A stretch of 64,000 bases of DNA from Acinetobacter sp. LoGeW2-3 (GTDB lineage: Bacteria; Pseudomonadota; Gammaproteobacteria; Pseudomonadales; Moraxellaceae), in assembly GCF_002688565.1 (NCBI RefSeq), contig NZ_CP024011.1, positions 1,302,001 to 1,366,000 of the forward strand, written 5' to 3'. A program made the position numbers and the translations under genes. The notes below the pieces were generated by a model. That model made no database searches. It had not been told where the DNA came from and was given only the letters and a program-made list of their open reading frames with translations. The number at the start of each line of letters is the position of its first letter. Positions within the stretch are counted from its first letter, which is position 1. Shown here piece after piece: positions 20,758 to 34,643 of this stretch.

Positions 20758-20779
20758 GATCCGTGCTTAAGCGCGGATC
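20758..20779 (-). terminator. terminator containing the tsaC stop codon
   Basis: On the minus strand, stem GATCCGCGC / GCACGGATC (one G-U pair) with loop TTAA, followed by T7. The tsaC stop codon (20767-20769) lies in the loop, so the terminator overlaps the coding end. Confidence 0.7.
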
Positions 20780-21342
20780 ACTTCACCAGTTACGGCATCA
20801 ATAATTTTGCTAGGTTCCTGACTCAGTCCTAAATCACCATTTAAGTAGTTCAGGCTTTCAGAGTCTTGGAAGTACTGCTTGGCATCTTGAAGTGAACGTG
20901 CCGGATTTAGGCCTGCCGGATTGGCACTGGTCGACACGATATAGCCACCAAAGGCCTGACATAAAGCCACGCATAAAGGATGGGTGGTGACACGTACCGC
21001 AACTTTGGGGTGATTGCCTTTAATCCAGGCTGGAATATCTTCACTGGCAGGTAATAACCAGGTAGTCGCACGTTCGGACACACTACGATTGGTCCATGAA
21101 GCAACCACACGCTCACGAATTTCTGGTGTTAGTGCTTTCAGTAAATGTTCGACCTGAGAAATATGTCCAGCAAGAAGAATCACGCCTTTTTCAATTGGAC
21201 GCTGTTTCAGTTGCAGAATTTGGTGAAATGCCTGTTCGTTGTGTGGGTCACAGCCCAAACCCCAGACAGCCTCTGTAGGGTATGCCAAGACTTGGCCTTG
21301 TTTCAGGCATGCAGCTGCTTCGGCAACAGAGGTGGTGATCAT
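20767..21342 (-). CDS. tsaC: L-threonylcarbamoyladenylate synthase (TsaC/Sua5/YrdC)
   Basis: 191 aa. Family motifs are GQVLAYPTEAVWGLGCDP near the start, LKQRPIEKGVILL, and the late YIVSTSANPAG. It makes threonylcarbamoyl-AMP for the t6A modification of tRNAs decoding ANN codons. The open frame extends further upstream, but MITTSVAEAA at 21342 gives the standard length. It follows dprA on the minus strand, as in many gammaproteobacteria. Confidence 0.93.
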   Translation of the reverse strand: MITTSVAEAAACLKQGQVLAYPTEAVWGLGCDPHNEQAFHQILQLKQRPIEKGVILLAGHISQVEHLLKALTPEIRERVVASWTNRSVSERATTWLLPASEDIPAWIKGNHPKVAVRVTTHPLCVALCQAFGGYIVSTSANPAGLNPARSLQDAKQYFQDSESLNYLNGDLGLSQEPSKIIDAVTGEVIRA

Positions 21343-21382
21343 GTATATACCTTTAAAAAACGACAAAGGGCTATTGTGAACC

Positions 21383-22522
21383 TTATTTGCCTGCACGACA
21401 ACGCAGAAATATACCGGCTTGTTGTGTGCTGAAACCAAGTAGTTCCAATTCCATGAGTTGGGCTGTGATGGTAGAAACATCCTGGCTGAGTTGAATGCTG
21501 ATCTGATCCAGATCCTGTCCGATCCAGTCAAGCTGATTGTAAAGTGGAATCAAGTGCTGTGGGATCTGAATAGACTCAGGTTCGGTGCTTTCCGATTTAG
21601 TTTGCTGTTCAGTTGCCTGCCATTGGGTAGGCAAGGCCAGATCTTCAATCACCTGTTGTGGATGGTCAATCAGAATTGCACCTTCACGGATGAGTTGATG
21701 ACAGCCTTTATGATTTTCACTATAGATATGTCCGGGAATGGCAAACACGGTCTTGCCTTGTTCAGCGGCCAGCTTAGCAGTAATCAATGAACCACTTTTT
21801 AGTGTGGCTTCTGCAACTATCACACCCAGACTCAACCCACTGACAATACGGTTACGCCGTGGAAAATGATGTTGCAAGGGCGGAGTGCCGGGCAGGAATT
21901 CGGTAATTACCGTACCGCCTTGGGCAATGATCTGTTCCCGTAATAGCTGATTTGTGGCTGGATAGGTTTGATCCAGTCCGGTTCCCATCACCGCAATCGT
22001 CCGATGATGCTGAAGTGCTGCTCGATGTGCAGCTTCATCAATGCCTTGAGCCAGTCCACTATTGATATAAAAACCTTGTTCACTTAAGTAGTAAGCAAAA
22101 TCGTATGCCATCTGCCGGCCATGGGTACTGGGTTTTCGGCTACCCACTATGGCTACTTGTGCCTGCAATAAGCTGTCGGCCTTACCCTGACCGAATATAA
22201 TCGGCGGCTTATCTGCGTAGTGACTGAGCTGCTGCGGATAATCCGGCTCATCATGTAGCAAAATAAAATCGCAAGTTTTTTGGATCTGTTCCAGACAATG
22301 CTGAAACTCGCGCTGCGAATCTTTAGAATTAAAATCCTGAAGTCGCTGGATATGATTTTTATGAATGCCGAGTTTGAGCCAAGTACCGGCCTGATCTGGC
22401 TGAACAGCATCAGCAAGATTTTCATAATATTGCGATAAACGATAAAAACTGGTGAGGGAATGCTGGACCACATACCATAAGCGAATATTGTCCAGTTGAG
22501 TCGTTGATAACGAATTCAACAT
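21383..22522 (-). CDS. dprA: DNA processing protein DprA
   Basis: 379 aa. A Rossmann-like core binds single-stranded DNA: VAIVGSRKPSTHGRQMA, INSGLAQGIDEAAHRAAL, IAVMGTGLDQTYPATN and HFPRRNRIVSGLSLGVIV are hallmark blocks. A C-terminal winged-helix-like region (about 310-379) follows. It loads RecA on incoming DNA during natural transformation, consistent with competence in Acinetobacter. Confidence 0.95.
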   Translation of the reverse strand: MLNSLSTTQLDNIRLWYVVQHSLTSFYRLSQYYENLADAVQPDQAGTWLKLGIHKNHIQRLQDFNSKDSQREFQHCLEQIQKTCDFILLHDEPDYPQQLSHYADKPPIIFGQGKADSLLQAQVAIVGSRKPSTHGRQMAYDFAYYLSEQGFYINSGLAQGIDEAAHRAALQHHRTIAVMGTGLDQTYPATNQLLREQIIAQGGTVITEFLPGTPPLQHHFPRRNRIVSGLSLGVIVAEATLKSGSLITAKLAAEQGKTVFAIPGHIYSENHKGCHQLIREGAILIDHPQQVIEDLALPTQWQATEQQTKSESTEPESIQIPQHLIPLYNQLDWIGQDLDQISIQLSQDVSTITAQLMELELLGFSTQQAGIFLRCRAGK

Positions 22523-22570
22523 ATTGAGACCTATTTTGTGTCTTCTTATTTTTATAATGAATGTAGAGGT

Positions 22571-22601
22571 TGAGATGATGCTGAATTACAGCATCATCTC
22601 A
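22571..22601. repeat. 13-bp perfect hairpin between dprA and the LysM gene
   Basis: TGAGATGATGCTG and its exact complement flank AATTA. On the minus strand it follows the LysM gene but has no T run, so it may be a weak terminator or an mRNA-protecting stem. Confidence 0.65.
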
Positions 22602-22614
22602 GAGTTCTTGCTAA

Positions 22615-23769
22615 TTACTCATCCAGCAGCGGTGGTTGAATGGTTGCACCGACCTTGATTGGCAATTCGCTGTCTAGCACGTAGGCATAGCTAAGCTGAT
22701 CAAAAGTCTTGAAGACCATGATATTACCAATGCGCTCACCCGGAAGCTGTACGCGCTCTTTGGTTTTCGGATCAGTCACCACTTCGCCTTTCTGGTTTAC
22801 GCTATATACATGACCAGACTGAACGCCGTTTGCTGTACCACGGTCAATCGTGACTACGCTATGACGTGCAGCAGTACCAATCGAACCCAGTACACGTACG
22901 ATCTGACCACCTGAAGTGCTATTTTCAGCATTTACTGGGTAGAACAGGGTAGGTAGCATCGGGTCGTATTCTGGTAGGACACGGTCACCGCGACGAACTT
23001 CAGCATTGTAGCTATCTGTCAGTTCTAGTGTAGTCACATCGCCTTCACCACGTACTGCAATACCAGATGCCACTTGTTGTAGCTCTAGCGCAGCAGTATA
23101 TTTCTTGCCATTAGCATCGGTAAATACATAAGGTTCAGCTTCACGATATACCGCATAGCGTTGACCGACTTCCAGGCCATTGCCGCGTGCATAGACCTTC
23201 TGGCCTTTACCTGCCAATACGCGTTGATCCGCTGTACCCAGGATATATGGTGTGCCTTCAACAGAATCTGGTGCCACAACGGTGTAGCGTTCTAGCCATT
23301 GCTGGATGTGCGCCAGTGGAATAACCGGAATGGTATTGTTGAGTGATTCCACCCGTACCTGCGGCTGTAACTTATTCATACCGAGGTAGCGGTTGATGAT
23401 ACCGGTACAGCCATCGCCTTCATCTTTACCGATGATTGGACGGCCTTGGTAATCACACATCAACAAACGGTCACCCGGGAAAATCCAGTGTGGATTTTTC
23501 ACATGTTTATTGCCTGCCCAGATTTCTGGCCAGCGCACCGGATTCTTAAGGAAACGTTTGGAAATATCCCATAATGTGTCACCTTTTTTCACCACATAGA
23601 CATTTGGTGCTGATGCTTTCAAGCTTGGTGGATTTACATTGCGAGCTGGCGCTGCATGTGTAGTTGAAATTGTCCCCATACCAACACCTACACAAACTGC
23701 AAGTGCGAGCATCTGATTTTTAATCCCCAAGGCACTAAAAGATGGCATGCCCTTCAAAACCTTTTTCAT
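22615..23769 (-). CDS. LysM-domain exported protein
   Basis: 384 aa from ATG 23769 (MKKVLKGMPS). Signal peptide region about 14-40 (LALAVCVGVGMGTISTTHAA in part), then a LysM peptidoglycan-binding domain (VYVVKKGDTLWDISKRFL ... WIFPGDRL). The remainder is a beta-rich region seen in LysM proteins next to dprA in many gammaproteobacteria; its function is unsettled. The open frame extends further upstream (to 23826), but that start gives a poor signal peptide. Divergent from def. Confidence 0.88.
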   Translation of the reverse strand: MKKVLKGMPSFSALGIKNQMLALAVCVGVGMGTISTTHAAPARNVNPPSLKASAPNVYVVKKGDTLWDISKRFLKNPVRWPEIWAGNKHVKNPHWIFPGDRLLMCDYQGRPIIGKDEGDGCTGIINRYLGMNKLQPQVRVESLNNTIPVIPLAHIQQWLERYTVVAPDSVEGTPYILGTADQRVLAGKGQKVYARGNGLEVGQRYAVYREAEPYVFTDANGKKYTAALELQQVASGIAVRGEGDVTTLELTDSYNAEVRRGDRVLPEYDPMLPTLFYPVNAENSTSGGQIVRVLGSIGTAARHSVVTIDRGTANGVQSGHVYSVNQKGEVVTDPKTKERVQLPGERIGNIMVFKTFDQLSYAYVLDSELPIKVGATIQPPLLDE

Positions 23770-23889
23770 TATCATAATTCCTAAAATTATGTATGTAAGT
23801 TGCGTTATAATAACGATCTTACACACAATTTTTTAATGAAGCATTCCTTCATTTGGTTTTTTGATCAATGGCATAATTGAGGACGCAGT

Positions 23890-24420
23890 ATGGCCTTATT
23901 ACCTATTTTAAGTTTCCCGGATCCCCGTCTTCGTACCATTGCACAACCAGTCGAAGAAGTTACTGATGAAATTCGTCAGCTCGCTGCAGATATGTTTGAA
24001 ACCATGTATGAAGCGCCAGGCATTGGTTTAGCCGCGACACAAGTCGATCGTCATATTCAGCTGATTGTCATGGACTTGTCTGAAGATAAAGATCAACCCA
24101 TGGTGTTCATTAACCCCAAAATTACACCATTGACTGAAGAAACACAGCCATACGAAGAAGGCTGTCTATCAGTACCTCAAATATACGATAAAGTTGAGCG
24201 TCCGTCACGTGTAAAAATTCAAGCAATTAATCTTGAAGGTCAAGCATTTGAGATTGAGGCCGATGGCCTATTGGCTGTATGTATCCAACATGAAATGGAC
24301 CACTTAAATGGTAAACTTTTTGTGGATTATTTATCACCTTTGAAACGCCAGCGTGCCCGTGAAAAAATTGAAAAGGCAGCACGTCAGCGTGATAAAGCCA
24401 AAGTTGCAGTAAAACGTTAA
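23890..24420 (+). CDS. def: peptide deformylase
   Basis: 176 aa. The three metal/catalytic motifs are GIGLAATQ (about 44-51), EGCLSVP with metal ligand C92, and QHEMDHLNG with H134, E135 and H138. Removes the formyl group from new proteins. Normal length, with conserved dprA-LysM-def neighbourhood. Confidence 0.97.
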   Translation: MALLPILSFPDPRLRTIAQPVEEVTDEIRQLAADMFETMYEAPGIGLAATQVDRHIQLIVMDLSEDKDQPMVFINPKITPLTEETQPYEEGCLSVPQIYDKVERPSRVKIQAINLEGQAFEIEADGLLAVCIQHEMDHLNGKLFVDYLSPLKRQRAREKIEKAARQRDKAKVAVKR

Positions 24421-24450
24421 GTATTTCGTCGTATTGATGCCTTGATCATT

Positions 24451-24471
24451 GCCCAGTTTTTACTGGGCTTT
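24451..24471 (+). terminator. def terminator
   Basis: Stem GCCCAGT / ACTGGGC with a 4-nt loop and a short T stretch. Confidence 0.6.
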
Positions 24472-24511
24472 GTTATACTTGCAGTGACAAATTTTTATTT
24501 GCCTTTCTCCT

Positions 24512-24928
24512 ATGTTGATACGTGGTGGGTTGCTACTTTCCTTAGTAGCCGTATTTTTACAGATCGCTGTATTCTTACAGCCTTTGCTGCCGAAGCAATA
24601 TCAGGTTGCTCCGGTCTGTGAAACGATTACGCGTGCACTATTACAATCCTCTCATGTTCATTCTGAACATCATGCTTCCAGTCATGTCGTTGATCAGCAC
24701 CTCGTATCCTCAGGTCAGATGGATCATGAACACGATGCCAGTCATCAATGTCAGTACTGTACTGTCTATGGCAACTTGGTCCTACCGCCTGAACTGGATG
24801 TCAAAGAAGTGCTGGATCGAATTCAGGTTCGGCTGATTGCCTTTAAACGCGCATTCAGTCATGTCTGGTTTGTCCTGCAACAACTGTTTCTGCTGCCGCA
24901 GGGAAGGGCGCCTCCACTGTTTGCATAA
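24512..24928 (+). CDS. DUF2946-like His-rich membrane protein
   Basis: 138 aa: one N-terminal hydrophobic segment (about 4-24), a His-rich stretch (HVHSEHHASSHVVDQH ... MDHEHDASH), then CQYC and a second partly hydrophobic stretch. The order and the CxxC match DUF2946. The His and Cys residues suggest copper or other metal binding. It lies directly upstream of a TonB copper receptor in the same direction, a common pairing that supports a role in copper handling; the mechanism is unknown. Confidence 0.75.
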   Translation: MLIRGGLLLSLVAVFLQIAVFLQPLLPKQYQVAPVCETITRALLQSSHVHSEHHASSHVVDQHLVSSGQMDHEHDASHQCQYCTVYGNLVLPPELDVKEVLDRIQVRLIAFKRAFSHVWFVLQQLFLLPQGRAPPLFA

Positions 24929-25000
24929 ATCCACGTTGTTTTTGCTTGGGTCTTCATGGACTTAGGTCGTGTTCAATTTATGTATTCAGTGAGATAGAAA

Positions 25001-27031
25001 ATGGCTCAGCCTCAATTTTTTCTACAGCCACTTGCGGCTGCGGTTTGTATTGCCTGTTATTCCCCAATGGTTATGGCAAATGGTCATATGTCTGTGCAGA
25101 CTATGGCACCGATTGTGGTGACTTCAACTGCCGGTAATGAGGCCAATGGTCTGATTGTGCGTGCCGATCCAAAACAGCCGATCCAGCCAGTACCAGCCAC
25201 GGATGGTGCGGATTATCTGCAAAGTATTGTTGGTTTTAGTGCGGTGAATAGTGGCGCAGGTACCAATGGTGATGTCACTTTCCGTGGCATGTTTGGTTCA
25301 CGCATTAAAATCCTGACCGATGGCACAGAAAACCTCGGTGCTTGTCCAAGCCGGATGGATTCTCCGACTTCTTATATTTCTCCAGAAAGCTATGACCGGA
25401 TTTCGGTGATTAAAGGGCCTCAAACGGTTCAGTATGCCAATACGGGTTCAGCGGCAACCGTGATTTTTGAGCGTAGCCCGGAACAGTTTGATCAGGATAA
25501 AAAATACCGTGGTCAGGCCAGTGTGCTGATGGGATCGTTCGGTCGTCTGGATCAGAATGTTGAAGCAGCCGTAGGGGATGACAAGAAATATATCCGCCTG
25601 AATACCAACCGTTCTGTATCCAATAGTTATAAAGACGGTGATGGCAACACTGTACCATCTGATTGGGAGCGCTGGAATGCAGACTTGGCACTGGGCTGGA
25701 CACCGGATGAAGATACCTGGGTCGAGTTGACGGGTGGTAAAGCGGATGGTGAAGCAGTTTATTCTGGACGTATGATGGATGGCTCCAAGTTTGCTCGTGA
25801 AAGCCTAGGTCTGCGTGTCGAAAAGAAAAATGTCACTGATGTGATTAAGAAAATTGAAGCTCAGGTGAACTACAACTTTAATGACCATGTCATGGATAAC
25901 TATAGTCTGCGTGAATTCAAGCCTGGCGGCATGATGAATATGCCTATGGCAACCAATGTAGCACGCAAAACATTAAATGCACGTGTGGCTATGACCAATG
26001 AATGGGATAAGTTACAGCTGATTACCGGTGTCGATACCCAGAATAACGAGCACTCTAAACGGAATGGCAGTCCAATGATGCCTTATCAAAATCAACCACG
26101 GACTAAAGATATGGAATTTCAGTCTGTTGGTGGTTTTGGTGAATTGAGTTATCAAGTCAGTGACAACAATAAACTGGTGTCGGGCTTGCGTTTGGATCAG
26201 ATTAAGGTTGACGCTGTACAGTCAAATCAGCAACGTAAAGAAACACTGCCAAGTGCGTTCTTCCGTTTTGAAAACCATCACCCAGAACATGATGATGGCA
26301 AAACTTATATCGGATTAGGGTATGTGGAACGTATGCCGGATTATTGGGAATTGTTCAGCCCAAAATCAGGTAATGGGCAGCCAAATACCTTTAAAAATAT
26401 TGATACCGAAAAGACATTACAGCTTGATCTTGGTTATCAGCATGCACATGGAAAATTCAACTCCTGGGCATCCGCTTATGCAGGACTCATTCAGGATTAC
26501 ATCCTCACCACTTATTTACCAACAGGTGATATGGGAATGCTAGAAGCACATACCCGTAATGTGGATGCAACCATTGCCGGTGCAGAAGCCGGAATTAGCT
26601 ACCAGTTTACCGAGACCATTCAGGCTGATGTCAGTGCCATGTATGCCTGGGGTAAAAACACCACCGATCATACGCCGTTGCCACAAATTGCACCTTTGGA
26701 AGCTCGGGTGAATCTACGTTATATTCAGGACAACTACACTCTAGGTGCTTACTGGCGTTTGGTAGATAGTCAAAACCGCATTAGCGAACGTGAAGGCAAT
26801 ATCGTGGGCTATGACAATAAGAAGAGTACAGGTTTTGGCACCTTGTCTTTAAATGGGACTTATCATGTGAATGAAGGTGTAGATCTTTCAGTCGGTGTCG
26901 ATAATGTCTTTGACCGTACCTATACTGAACACTTAAATAAAATGGGCAGCTCCGGTTTTGGGTTTGCTGCAAATGAACAATTTAACAATATAGGGCGAAA
27001 TTACTGGGCACGTGTCAGTATAAAGTTCTAA
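25001..27031 (+). CDS. TonB-dependent copper receptor (OprC/NosA-like)
   Basis: 676 aa outer-membrane receptor. Signal peptide about 1-27, a TonB box-like APIVVTST, a plug domain (DGADYLQSIVGFSAVNSG, VTFRGMFGSRIKIL, ISVIKGPQTVQYANTGS) and a beta barrel ending in ARVSIKF. The plug sequence with GACPSRMDSPTSYI is typical of the TonB-copper family. Met- and His-rich patches (PGGMMNMPMATN, in part) fit copper binding. It takes up copper or a copper complex with TonB energy. Confidence 0.9.
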   Translation: MAQPQFFLQPLAAAVCIACYSPMVMANGHMSVQTMAPIVVTSTAGNEANGLIVRADPKQPIQPVPATDGADYLQSIVGFSAVNSGAGTNGDVTFRGMFGSRIKILTDGTENLGACPSRMDSPTSYISPESYDRISVIKGPQTVQYANTGSAATVIFERSPEQFDQDKKYRGQASVLMGSFGRLDQNVEAAVGDDKKYIRLNTNRSVSNSYKDGDGNTVPSDWERWNADLALGWTPDEDTWVELTGGKADGEAVYSGRMMDGSKFARESLGLRVEKKNVTDVIKKIEAQVNYNFNDHVMDNYSLREFKPGGMMNMPMATNVARKTLNARVAMTNEWDKLQLITGVDTQNNEHSKRNGSPMMPYQNQPRTKDMEFQSVGGFGELSYQVSDNNKLVSGLRLDQIKVDAVQSNQQRKETLPSAFFRFENHHPEHDDGKTYIGLGYVERMPDYWELFSPKSGNGQPNTFKNIDTEKTLQLDLGYQHAHGKFNSWASAYAGLIQDYILTTYLPTGDMGMLEAHTRNVDATIAGAEAGISYQFTETIQADVSAMYAWGKNTTDHTPLPQIAPLEARVNLRYIQDNYTLGAYWRLVDSQNRISEREGNIVGYDNKKSTGFGTLSLNGTYHVNEGVDLSVGVDNVFDRTYTEHLNKMGSSGFGFAANEQFNNIGRNYWARVSIKF

Positions 27032-27050
27032 TTCGATTAGATTAAATACA

Positions 27051-27077
27051 AAAGGCAGGGTGAAAACTCTGCTTTTT
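27051..27077 (+). terminator. terminator of the copper receptor gene
   Basis: Stem GCAGGG / CTCTGC (one G-U) with a 6-nt loop and T5. Confidence 0.6.
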
Positions 27078-27247
27078 ATATTTTTAAAATTATAAAAGTA
27101 TTTAAATACAATAACTTAATCTAATTAGGCATTTTTAGAGAAAATAATGAACATTTTTCTTAAAATAAATTTAATATAAAAAACAGTAGTTTATAAATTT
27201 ATTGGTTTATAAAATAAACACCCGAATTCAATCAATCTAAAAAGGTG
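27078..27247. other. AT-rich gap before the rRNA promoter
   Basis: No gene is visible between the copper receptor terminator and the rrn promoter. The DNA is strongly AT-rich, as expected for an UP-element region, but I can point to no defined site. Confidence 0.4.
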
Positions 27248-27275
27248 TTGCAACCCCTCTAAAATGCTGTAGAAT
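27248..27275 (+). promoter_or_regulatory. rRNA operon promoter
   Basis: -35 TTGCAA (27248-27253), a 16-bp spacer and -10 TAGAAT (27270-27275), followed by about 340 nt of leader. Confidence 0.65.
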
Positions 27276-27466
27276 GCACATCCATCGGCGGTGATGAAGA
27301 TTAAAACTTCTGATAAAACAGTAACTTAGCACAGAGTGGTTAAGTTGGGTTTTAGAAAGAAAGTTTAAAAATAATTTTCGTTACCAGTTGACTTTCTAGA
27401 GATAGAGAGTAATATAGCCGACCTAGCTTGCTACTGACGAAGTAGTGAGAAGATCATTAAGAGATT

Positions 27467-27489
27467 ATGAAGAACAACTTGTGTGGATT
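27467..27489 (+). other. 5' strand of the 16S precursor processing stem
   Basis: This leader segment pairs almost perfectly with 29181-29204 after 16S (two extra bases there), forming the long stem that RNase III cuts to release pre-16S. Confidence 0.7.
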
Positions 27490-27618
27490 TTTACTGGTTG
27501 ATCGATCGAAATTATTTTCATTGATTGATGGTAGAAATTACTCGAAGTTTATTTGAGAAATATTTGTCAGAAAATTGATGAGCCAAGATTGGTACCCTTT
27601 AAAGGTACTACTGATTTT

Positions 27619-29157
<1,539 letters not shown>

Positions 29158-29180
29158 ACGAAAGATTGACGATTGGTAAG

Positions 29181-29204
29181 AATCCACAACAAGTTGTTCT
29201 TCAT
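29181..29204 (+). other. 3' strand of the 16S precursor processing stem
   Basis: Reverse complement of the leader segment 27467-27489, with a two-base insertion. Confidence 0.7.
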
Positions 29205-29218
29205 GACGATGTATCTGA

Positions 29219-29295
<77 letters not shown>

Positions 29296-29366
29296 AATCT
29301 GACTAACAAAGCATGAAAATGCTGAAGCAAACAGAACGGAACGATACATTGACTTATTGATAAGCT

Positions 29367-29442
29367 GGGGACTTAGCTTAGTTGGTAGAGCGCCTGCTTT
29401 GCACGCAGGAGGTCAGGAGTTCGACTCTCCTAGTCTCCACCA
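29367..29442 (+). tRNA. alaT: tRNA-Ala (UGC)
   Basis: 76 nt. Acceptor arms GGGGACT / AGTCTCC, encoded CCA, anticodon TGC between CCTGC and GCAGG stems. Confidence 0.97.
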
Positions 29443-29900
29443 AATTTCAAGATCATAAAACTTAAAGCACTGCTTTAAGGCTTTTACTTGAAATTTAAGC
29501 AAGAAGCTACGCTTCGCGCAGTATGTAATCATACAGTGATGAAGTTGTTTAGTTCCTAAGCGATCAGGTGATTAGATCCTAGAGATTAGCAAGTACAAGC
29601 GTTATGATACGCGCACTTGATAATCTCTGTGATTTATCACAGTTTCCTGACCTGACGAAGGCTGGAAAAATCATTAACAGAATATATTTGAGTTGAAATA
29701 ATTTGTTCATACTCGTTGAAATCAAAATTAAGAACTTGTTCTTAATTGAGAGATTGATGAGTTACTAGCGAAATTAACTGAATCAAGCGTTTTGGTATAT
29801 GAATCTAATTGAAGCTGTACAGTGATTAAGTTCACGAACTCTACAAACTGTGGCGATTAAGTTCGCAACGCGAAGTACTACTTGTAGGTACGAGCGACTG
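29443..29900 (+). other. tRNA-Ala to 23S spacer
   Basis: About 460 nt of transcribed spacer. No gene seen; no long repeat apart from the 23S stem at its end. Confidence 0.7.
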
Positions 29901-29910
29901 TTTGGGGTTG

Positions 29911-32808
<2,898 letters not shown>

Positions 32809-32818
32809 CAACACCCAA

Positions 32819-33024
32819 GCAGTTGTATACGAACTTCGAAAGAAGTGAGCATCAATTGATTTCATATTGATCTAACGATCAGACAAAAACTTGATTTAGT
32901 GAACGCTAAAGCGCAAACTACGACAACTCAGATACATCTGTTAATGAATTCTATTTGAAGAAAGCTAGGCAAACGAAGCGCAAGCAACGTAGTTAAGACC
33001 ATAGCGAGTAAGCATACCAGTTGT
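32819..33024 (+). other. 23S to 5S spacer
   Basis: About 200 nt of transcribed spacer without a tRNA. Confidence 0.7.
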
Positions 33025-33140
33025 GCTGGCGACCATAGCAAGAGTGAACCACCTGATCCCTTCCCGAACTCAGAAGTGAAACCTCTTAGCGCTGATGGTA
33101 GTGTGGGGTTTCCCATGTGAGAGTAAGTCATCGCCAGCTC
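33025..33140 (+). rRNA. rrf: 5S ribosomal RNA
   Basis: About 116 nt, closed by GCTGGCGA / TCGCCAGC, with the typical CCCGAACTCAGAAGTGAAA core. Confidence 0.95.
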
Positions 33141-33150
33141 ATTATTCCAA

Positions 33151-33182
33151 AAGCCCTCTGCTAGCCAGGGGGCTTTTTTTAT
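33151..33182 (+). terminator. rrn operon terminator
   Basis: Stem AAAAGCCCTCTG / CAGGGGGCTTTT (one G-U) followed by a T run. Confidence 0.9.
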
Positions 33183-33285
33183 GCGTGGGATTTGGGAAAA
33201 ATAATTATTTGATGGTTATTTAAACTGAATCATCACATAAAAGGCGAATTGAGAGGCGTATACTGAGCAGGTTCATGGAGCGGAT

Positions 33286-34500
33286 ATGTCCTCAAATTCA
33301 TCTTCAAGCCATATCGAATATGGTTCATCTGCTTTTAAAGCTGTTTTATTCTCCTTATTTCTGGCGGGTTTTGCGATTTTCTCATCGCTGTATTGCGTTC
33401 AGCCCATGATGCCGATTCTGGCGGACTATTTTTATATCTCTCCGACACAAAGTAGTTTTCCACTTTCCTTCTCTACCATTGCCTTAGCTGTTGGCCTGAT
33501 TTTTACAGGACTTATTTCAGACCGTTTTGGTCGTAAGCCGATTATGGTCTGGTCTTTATTCTCTGTATCAGTATTACTGTTACTCAGTGCTTTACTGCCG
33601 ATCTGGTCGATATTTTTGGCAACACGGGTACTGATTGGTTTAACGGTCAGTGGTGTAGCAGCAGTGGCGATGACTTATATAGGAGAAGAAGTGGCAGAGC
33701 AGGATGTGGGCTTTGCCATGGGGTTGTATATTTCCGGCACTGCCATTGGTGGCATGAGTGGCCGTTTGATTGCAGGGGTATTGGTTGATTTTATTTCCTG
33801 GCAATCTGCAACTTTGATTATTGGTCTACTGAATCTATGTATTGCTACAACCTTTTATTTTCTATTGCCGAGGTCCAAGCATTTCAAAGCTTATCCAATT
33901 CAATTCAGCCGTTTTATCAGAGCATTTCAGCAGAACCTGAGTGATCCTAAATTAAGAATTCTGTTTTTACAGGGCTTTATCCTGATGGGGGGCTTTGTCT
34001 CGGTATTTAACTATCTGAGTTATCGTTTGATTCAAGCGCCATTTGAACTGTCTCATGTCTGGATTGGTCTGATTTCGATTACTTATCTAGCCGGGATTTA
34101 TAGTTCTCCTCGAGCTGCAGCATGGAGCAGAAAGTTCGGGCGTTATAAGGTGCTTGCCGCCATGCTTGTGAGCATGCTTTTGGGCTTAGTCTTAATGCTC
34201 ATTAATAGCTTGGCTTTTGTGTTTATCGGCTTGCTGATTTTTACCTTTTCCTTTTTTGCCGCCCATTCAACGGCCAGTAGCTGGGTATCGGTGCAGTCCT
34301 TACAGTATCGTGCGGTAGGTTCGTCCCTTTATTTGTTCTGTTATTACTTGGGTTCAAGCTTACTCGGAAGTTCGAGTGGGCTAGTCTGGGAAAATGCCGG
34401 ATGGTTAGGATTAAGTGTATTTATCGCCATTATTTTAGGATTAGGTTTATGGATGGCACAGTATTTAAAACCTGCAACTGATCATTCAAAAATAGAATAA
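33286..34500 (+). CDS. MFS transporter (YnfM-like)
   Basis: 404 aa, twelve hydrophobic segments. The MFS loop motif DRFGRKP is present after TM2, and SLYCVQPMMPILADYF near the start is typical of the AraJ/YnfM group of proton-driven exporters. Substrate unknown. GGAGCGG ribosome site before ATG 33286. It is the first gene after rrn and has its own promoter region. Confidence 0.88.
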   Translation: MSSNSSSSHIEYGSSAFKAVLFSLFLAGFAIFSSLYCVQPMMPILADYFYISPTQSSFPLSFSTIALAVGLIFTGLISDRFGRKPIMVWSLFSVSVLLLLSALLPIWSIFLATRVLIGLTVSGVAAVAMTYIGEEVAEQDVGFAMGLYISGTAIGGMSGRLIAGVLVDFISWQSATLIIGLLNLCIATTFYFLLPRSKHFKAYPIQFSRFIRAFQQNLSDPKLRILFLQGFILMGGFVSVFNYLSYRLIQAPFELSHVWIGLISITYLAGIYSSPRAAAWSRKFGRYKVLAAMLVSMLLGLVLMLINSLAFVFIGLLIFTFSFFAAHSTASSWVSVQSLQYRAVGSSLYLFCYYLGSSLLGSSSGLVWENAGWLGLSVFIAIILGLGLWMAQYLKPATDHSKIE

Positions 34501-34643
34501 GTATATATTCCTGATAAAGGGCTTAAAGCTAATATTGTATAAATTATAATCAAGCAACCTGAGCTGAATTCATGCTAAAATACTCGGCTTTCATCTTTGA
34601 TCACTTTTCTGATCTTCCATCTGCCAGCCGAGAATTGCTAGCC

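Noticed and set aside
24946..25137. Short frame overlapping the start of the copper receptor
   Set aside because: Out of frame with the receptor, no ribosome site, and explained by the receptor's signal-peptide coding region.
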